Assembly: GCA_947483345.1 (NCBI GenBank)
Contig: CANKNL010000027.1
Span: 1 to 17,277, forward strand
Source of the DNA: Chitinophagaceae bacterium
Lineage (GTDB): Bacteria; Bacteroidota; Bacteroidia; Chitinophagales; Chitinophagaceae
Direction of reading: 5' to 3'
Length of the DNA: 17,277 nucleotides
Part shown: in pieces, positions 14,815 to 17,277 of the stretch
Layout: each line of letters opens with the position of its first letter
Position numbering within the stretch: position 1 is the stretch's first letter
Translations under genes and position numbers: made by a program
The notes under the pieces: model-generated
Database searches by the model: none
Told to the model about the DNA's origin: nothing
Seen by the model: the letters and a program-made list of their open reading frames with translations, nothing else

Positions 14815-15823
14815 TTTTCAACCGGTTGATGAGACCATCGGTTTGAATATAATAACCTTTACGGTGTAAACGTATGGGGCGTATAATAAAATACCAGATG
14901 ATGAAAGCAGCAGATAGGACCAGAATTACAATGCTTACCCAAACCGGCAAACCGGTATTGTTTACCTTATCATATGTCTGGCTCATTAAATGGGTGACAT
15001 AACTTTCAAAAAATGCGGCAACAATAAAAACGGGTATCAGGCTTATTAAAATTTTGGCGGCATCTTTTGCATGCCTTTTAAAAGAAACCATGCGGGAGTA
15101 GGTGCCGGGGAATAAAATGCCGCTTGCCAGTATAAAGCCTGCAGTAGCGGCTATCACTATAGCCGAAATCTCCAGTGTACCATGTATCCAGATGACCAAT
15201 ACTGATTTTATGCCCAGGCCTTTTGAAAAAAACATATACTGAAAAGCGCCCAGCATCATCCCGTTTCCCCACATGATCATCACCGTAAACAAACCCAATG
15301 TAAACCCGCCTATAAAGGCTTTAAAAGCTACACTGATATTATTAAATCCAATCCAGACAAACATCGAAAAAGGATTGCCGTCTTTGTATACGCCAAAAGG
15401 ATCACCCTTATCAATATTCTCTTCCGTCATATCCACATAACCATCCCCCAATATGCCTCTTACAAAATCGGGGTTATGTATAGAAGAAAACACACCAATG
15501 GTAACAAATAAAATAAAAACCACTGCGGTAAATAAAAAAATGCGGTGATATCTTTTAAATAAAAGGGGCAATTCGAATTTCCAGAACTGAAATATACGGC
15601 TGTATTTTTCTTTTTTGTTTCGGTAAATGCTTTGATAGATACCTGCTGCAATACCATTTACCCAGCGGGTTACCTTACTTTTTGGATAGAATGTTTTGGC
15701 ATAACTCAGATCATCAATTAAATTAATAAAACGCTCTGCAGTTTCATCCGGATTGTCGGTTGGCGAATGCTGGTAAGTATTCCATTTGTCGGCATTCTTT
15801 TTAATAAACAGCGCTTCCCTCAT
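14795..15823 (-). CDS. SpoIIM-like (stage II sporulation protein M family) membrane protein
   Basis: A 342-residue polytopic inner-membrane protein with the SpoIIM-family core. The hallmark HGTLEISAIVIAATAGF lies at 214-230. About five hydrophobic segments are visible, near 94-114, 158-187, 205-234, 256-274 and 293-313. The first 90 residues are cytoplasmic and helical. In sporulating Firmicutes SpoIIM serves engulfment, but this organism group does not sporulate; here the family is part of the conserved RDD/MoxR/DUF58 neighbourhood and its job is not known. It is the first gene of the minus-strand operon, divergent from the RDD gene across a 110-base gap. Confidence 0.9.
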   Translation of the reverse strand: MREALFIKKNADKWNTYQHSPTDNPDETAERFINLIDDLSYAKTFYPKSKVTRWVNGIAAGIYQSIYRNKKEKYSRIFQFWKFELPLLFKRYHRIFLFTAVVFILFVTIGVFSSIHNPDFVRGILGDGYVDMTEENIDKGDPFGVYKDGNPFSMFVWIGFNNISVAFKAFIGGFTLGLFTVMIMWGNGMMLGAFQYMFFSKGLGIKSVLVIWIHGTLEISAIVIAATAGFILASGILFPGTYSRMVSFKRHAKDAAKILISLIPVFIVAAFFESYVTHLMSQTYDKVNNTGLPVWVSIVILVLSAAFIIWYFIIRPIRLHRKGYYIQTDGLINRLKNEHAKN

Positions 15824-15933
15824 TACAAAAGATTACAGGTTTGAATTAAGTATGTAAATTCCTGTTTTTTTCATTCATAAAAAAATTGATGTTTTGTCTC
15901 TTCTGTTAACGGCAATCGGTAATTTGCATACCT
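15824..15933. promoter_or_regulatory. Divergent intergenic region between SpoIIM-like and RDD genes
   Basis: This 110-base AT-rich gap must hold promoters for both directions. On the plus strand TAATTTG (15919-15925), one base short of the TAnnTTTG form, precedes the RDD start at 15934. On the minus strand TAATCTTTTG, just before the SpoIIM-like ATG, is a loose match only. I see no clear operator or hairpin. Confidence 0.3.
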
Positions 15934-16719
15934 ATGGCGATCATTCAAATAGAAACGGCATTTAATATTGATCTGGAGTTTGAAATTGCTGAATTTCATA
16001 AAAGGCTGCTGGCCTACATTATTGACTTTGTTCTGCTCATCCTTTTTTTAACCTGCATGAAATATGTGCTGTACGATGAACTATTATTAAACTTAAACAA
16101 TAATGCGGGATTGGATATACTGATCATTTCGGTGCCCATGCTGTTATATTCATTGCTCACCGAGTTATGGCTGAACGGACAAACCATTGGAAAAAAAATT
16201 CTGGCCATCCGGGTCATCAGTCTCGAAGGTGGCGAACCTACATTTGGCCAGTTTTTATTACGCTGGATCACCAAGTTTTTTGAATGGCCTTTTTTATTCG
16301 GCTATATTGCTTTTTCCAATACCAATGTGGTGGGGTATACTTTTATAACCGGTTTATTTGGTATTGTAGTTGTCATCATCATTGCGGTGTCGAACAAAAA
16401 TCAACGCTTGGGCGATATGGCTGCAGGTACCGTTGTGGTAAATACCAAATCTACCTTAACACTTGCCGATACGGTCTTTATGCAGATTGATAAAACGGAT
16501 TATAAAGTGATGTTTCCGCAGGTGATGCGGTTGAGCGACCGGGATATTAATACCATCAAAGGCGTATTAACACAGGCCGGTAAAAAAAATAATTATGACA
16601 TGTGCAACCGGGTTTCCATGAAGATCAAAGAAGTTCTGCAGATACAATCAGATATGCATGTTGACCAGTTTTTAGAAAAACTGCTGGCCGATTATAATTA
16701 CCTGGCTACAAAAGAATAA
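15934..16719 (+). CDS. RDD family membrane protein with C-terminal extension
   Basis: A 261-residue protein. The RDD domain covers about residues 18-170, with the name-giving residues R24 and D31 in RLLAYIIDFVLL, GQTIGKKILAIRV (82-94), and RLGDMAAGTVVVN (158-170). Membrane helices lie near 26-45, 61-80, 117-127 and 134-152. RDD proteins are poorly characterised; some relate to Na+/H+ transport or stress. Here the last 90 residues form a soluble, charged extension (VFMQIDKTDYKVMFPQ, MRLSDRDINTIKGVL) that is longer than a minimal RDD protein. It is divergent from the SpoIIM-MoxR-DUF58 operon, a neighbourhood repeatedly seen in Bacteroidota. A strong terminator follows. Confidence 0.9.
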   Translation: MAIIQIETAFNIDLEFEIAEFHKRLLAYIIDFVLLILFLTCMKYVLYDELLLNLNNNAGLDILIISVPMLLYSLLTELWLNGQTIGKKILAIRVISLEGGEPTFGQFLLRWITKFFEWPFLFGYIAFSNTNVVGYTFITGLFGIVVVIIIAVSNKNQRLGDMAAGTVVVNTKSTLTLADTVFMQIDKTDYKVMFPQVMRLSDRDINTIKGVLTQAGKKNNYDMCNRVSMKIKEVLQIQSDMHVDQFLEKLLADYNYLATKE

Positions 16720-16740
16720 ATGGATTTACAGGAGATAAAA

Positions 16741-16771
16741 AAAAGGCTGCCGTAAAAACGGGCAGCCTTTT
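16741..16771. terminator. Bidirectional rho-independent terminator
   Basis: The 11-bp stem AAAAGGCTGCC (16741-16751) pairs with GGCAGCCTTTT (16761-16771) across a short loop. A and T runs on the two sides allow use from both strands. It separates the convergent RDD gene (stop 16719) and CCC-motif gene (stop 16779). Confidence 0.9.
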
Positions 16772-16778
16772 AAATACT

Positions 16779-17129
16779 TTAATACCCTTTGGCATTACGA
16801 AATGCTTCCATAAATAAAGCCCCAAAAAAGATAAAATAAAATATCATGATTAACAGAACGAGGCCCCCGATTATTAGGCCGATGATGGAGCATGTTCTGC
16901 CTGCATTTAGTGTACTGTAACTGGATGACGAGTATAATTCAGGGGTTGACTGGTAAAGCTTCCGGTCTTTATTAGCCAATACCAATCCGATGATACCGCA
17001 AATAACTCCTACAAGGCCATAGCATAAAGCTCCTACAATAGAAATAATGCCCAATACCAGTGATGCGGTTGCATTAGGTAAGTTTACAGGCGGTATGCCT
17101 GAGTTATTGAAATGTTGTTGATCACTCAT
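16779..17129 (-). CDS. CCC-motif small membrane protein (DUF4190-like)
   Basis: A 116-residue protein with two hydrophobic hairpin-forming segments (about 24-50 and 82-112). The group pattern NATASLVLGIISIVGALCYGLVG is followed by a short cytoplasmic loop ending in NAGRTCSIIGLI (about 74-85). This matches the Bacteroidota 'CCC motif membrane protein' family, of unknown function. The N-terminus is Asn/Pro-rich and soluble. Eighteen bases separate its start from the stop of an upstream paralog, so the two are probably cotranscribed. Confidence 0.8.
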   Translation of the reverse strand: MSDQQHFNNSGIPPVNLPNATASLVLGIISIVGALCYGLVGVICGIIGLVLANKDRKLYQSTPELYSSSSYSTLNAGRTCSIIGLIIGGLVLLIMIFYFIFFGALFMEAFRNAKGY

Positions 17130-17147
17130 AGTTTTAGTTTTTATTAG

Positions 17148-17277
17148 TTATCTTAAATTATCCATCTGAGAAAAGACAAAAGCAATAAGTGCAATATAAA
17201 TAAGTATCCCAACGATCTGCAAAGCAAGTCCGATAATGGCACAAATGCGACCGGCTTTTATATTGTTATAAGATGCT
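17148..17277 (-). CDS. C-terminal part of a second CCC-motif membrane protein (runs off window end)
   Basis: The minus-strand frame ending with TAA at 17150-17148 is open to the window edge and encodes 42 residues, including SYNNIKAGRICAIIGLALQ, a hydrophobic helix and a QMDNLR tail. SYNNIKAGRICAIIGLAL aligns with SYSTLNAGRTCSIIGLII in the gene at 16779-17129, so this is a tandem paralog. The 5' part lies outside the window. Confidence 0.8.
   Translation of the reverse strand, partial: ASYNNIKAGRICAIIGLALQIVGILIYIALIAFVFSQMDNLR

Overview
The window looks like chromosomal DNA from a member of the Bacteroidota, most likely Chitinophagaceae or a close relative. The evidence is the AT-rich composition, several TAnnTTTG-type -7 promoter boxes, a type IX secretion plug protein, a TamL-type outer-membrane assembly lipoprotein, and small 'CCC motif' membrane proteins. 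Most of it is ordinary core chromosome; I see no prophage, insertion sequence, CRISPR array or tRNA.

Left part (1-5700). A PLP-dependent cysteine-synthase-family enzyme on the minus strand has no canonical start codon for its conserved N-terminus. Two small unknown plus-strand genes follow (108 aa and a secreted 143 aa protein). A bidirectional hairpin terminator separates them from a TalC/MipB-type transaldolase on the minus strand. Upstream of that lies the small SRP RNA (ffs, minus strand) with a well-placed -7 box. Next comes the T9SS plug protein, transcribed divergently from a LolC/E/FtsX-type ABC permease.

Middle part (5700-10300). A TrmH/SpoU-family RNA methyltransferase is divergent from tamL. 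Between tamL and truB sits a small gene for a 23S-rRNA-IVS-type four-helix-bundle protein. It is flanked by arrays of an 8-bp repeat with core GTTAAT; the two arrays are inverted with respect to each other. The right array runs into truB and supplies its last codons and stop. This inverted-array cassette is the most unusual structure in the window.

Right part (10300-17277). A minus-strand run encodes SpoIIM-like, DUF4129, DUF4350 lipoprotein, MoxR ATPase and DUF58 proteins, with overlapping or closely spaced genes, and truB follows downstream. A divergent RDD-family membrane protein sits at its head. Together these look like a MoxR-centred envelope module whose biochemical role is not established. 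After a strong bidirectional terminator come two tandem paralogous CCC-motif membrane proteins on the minus strand; the second runs off the window end.
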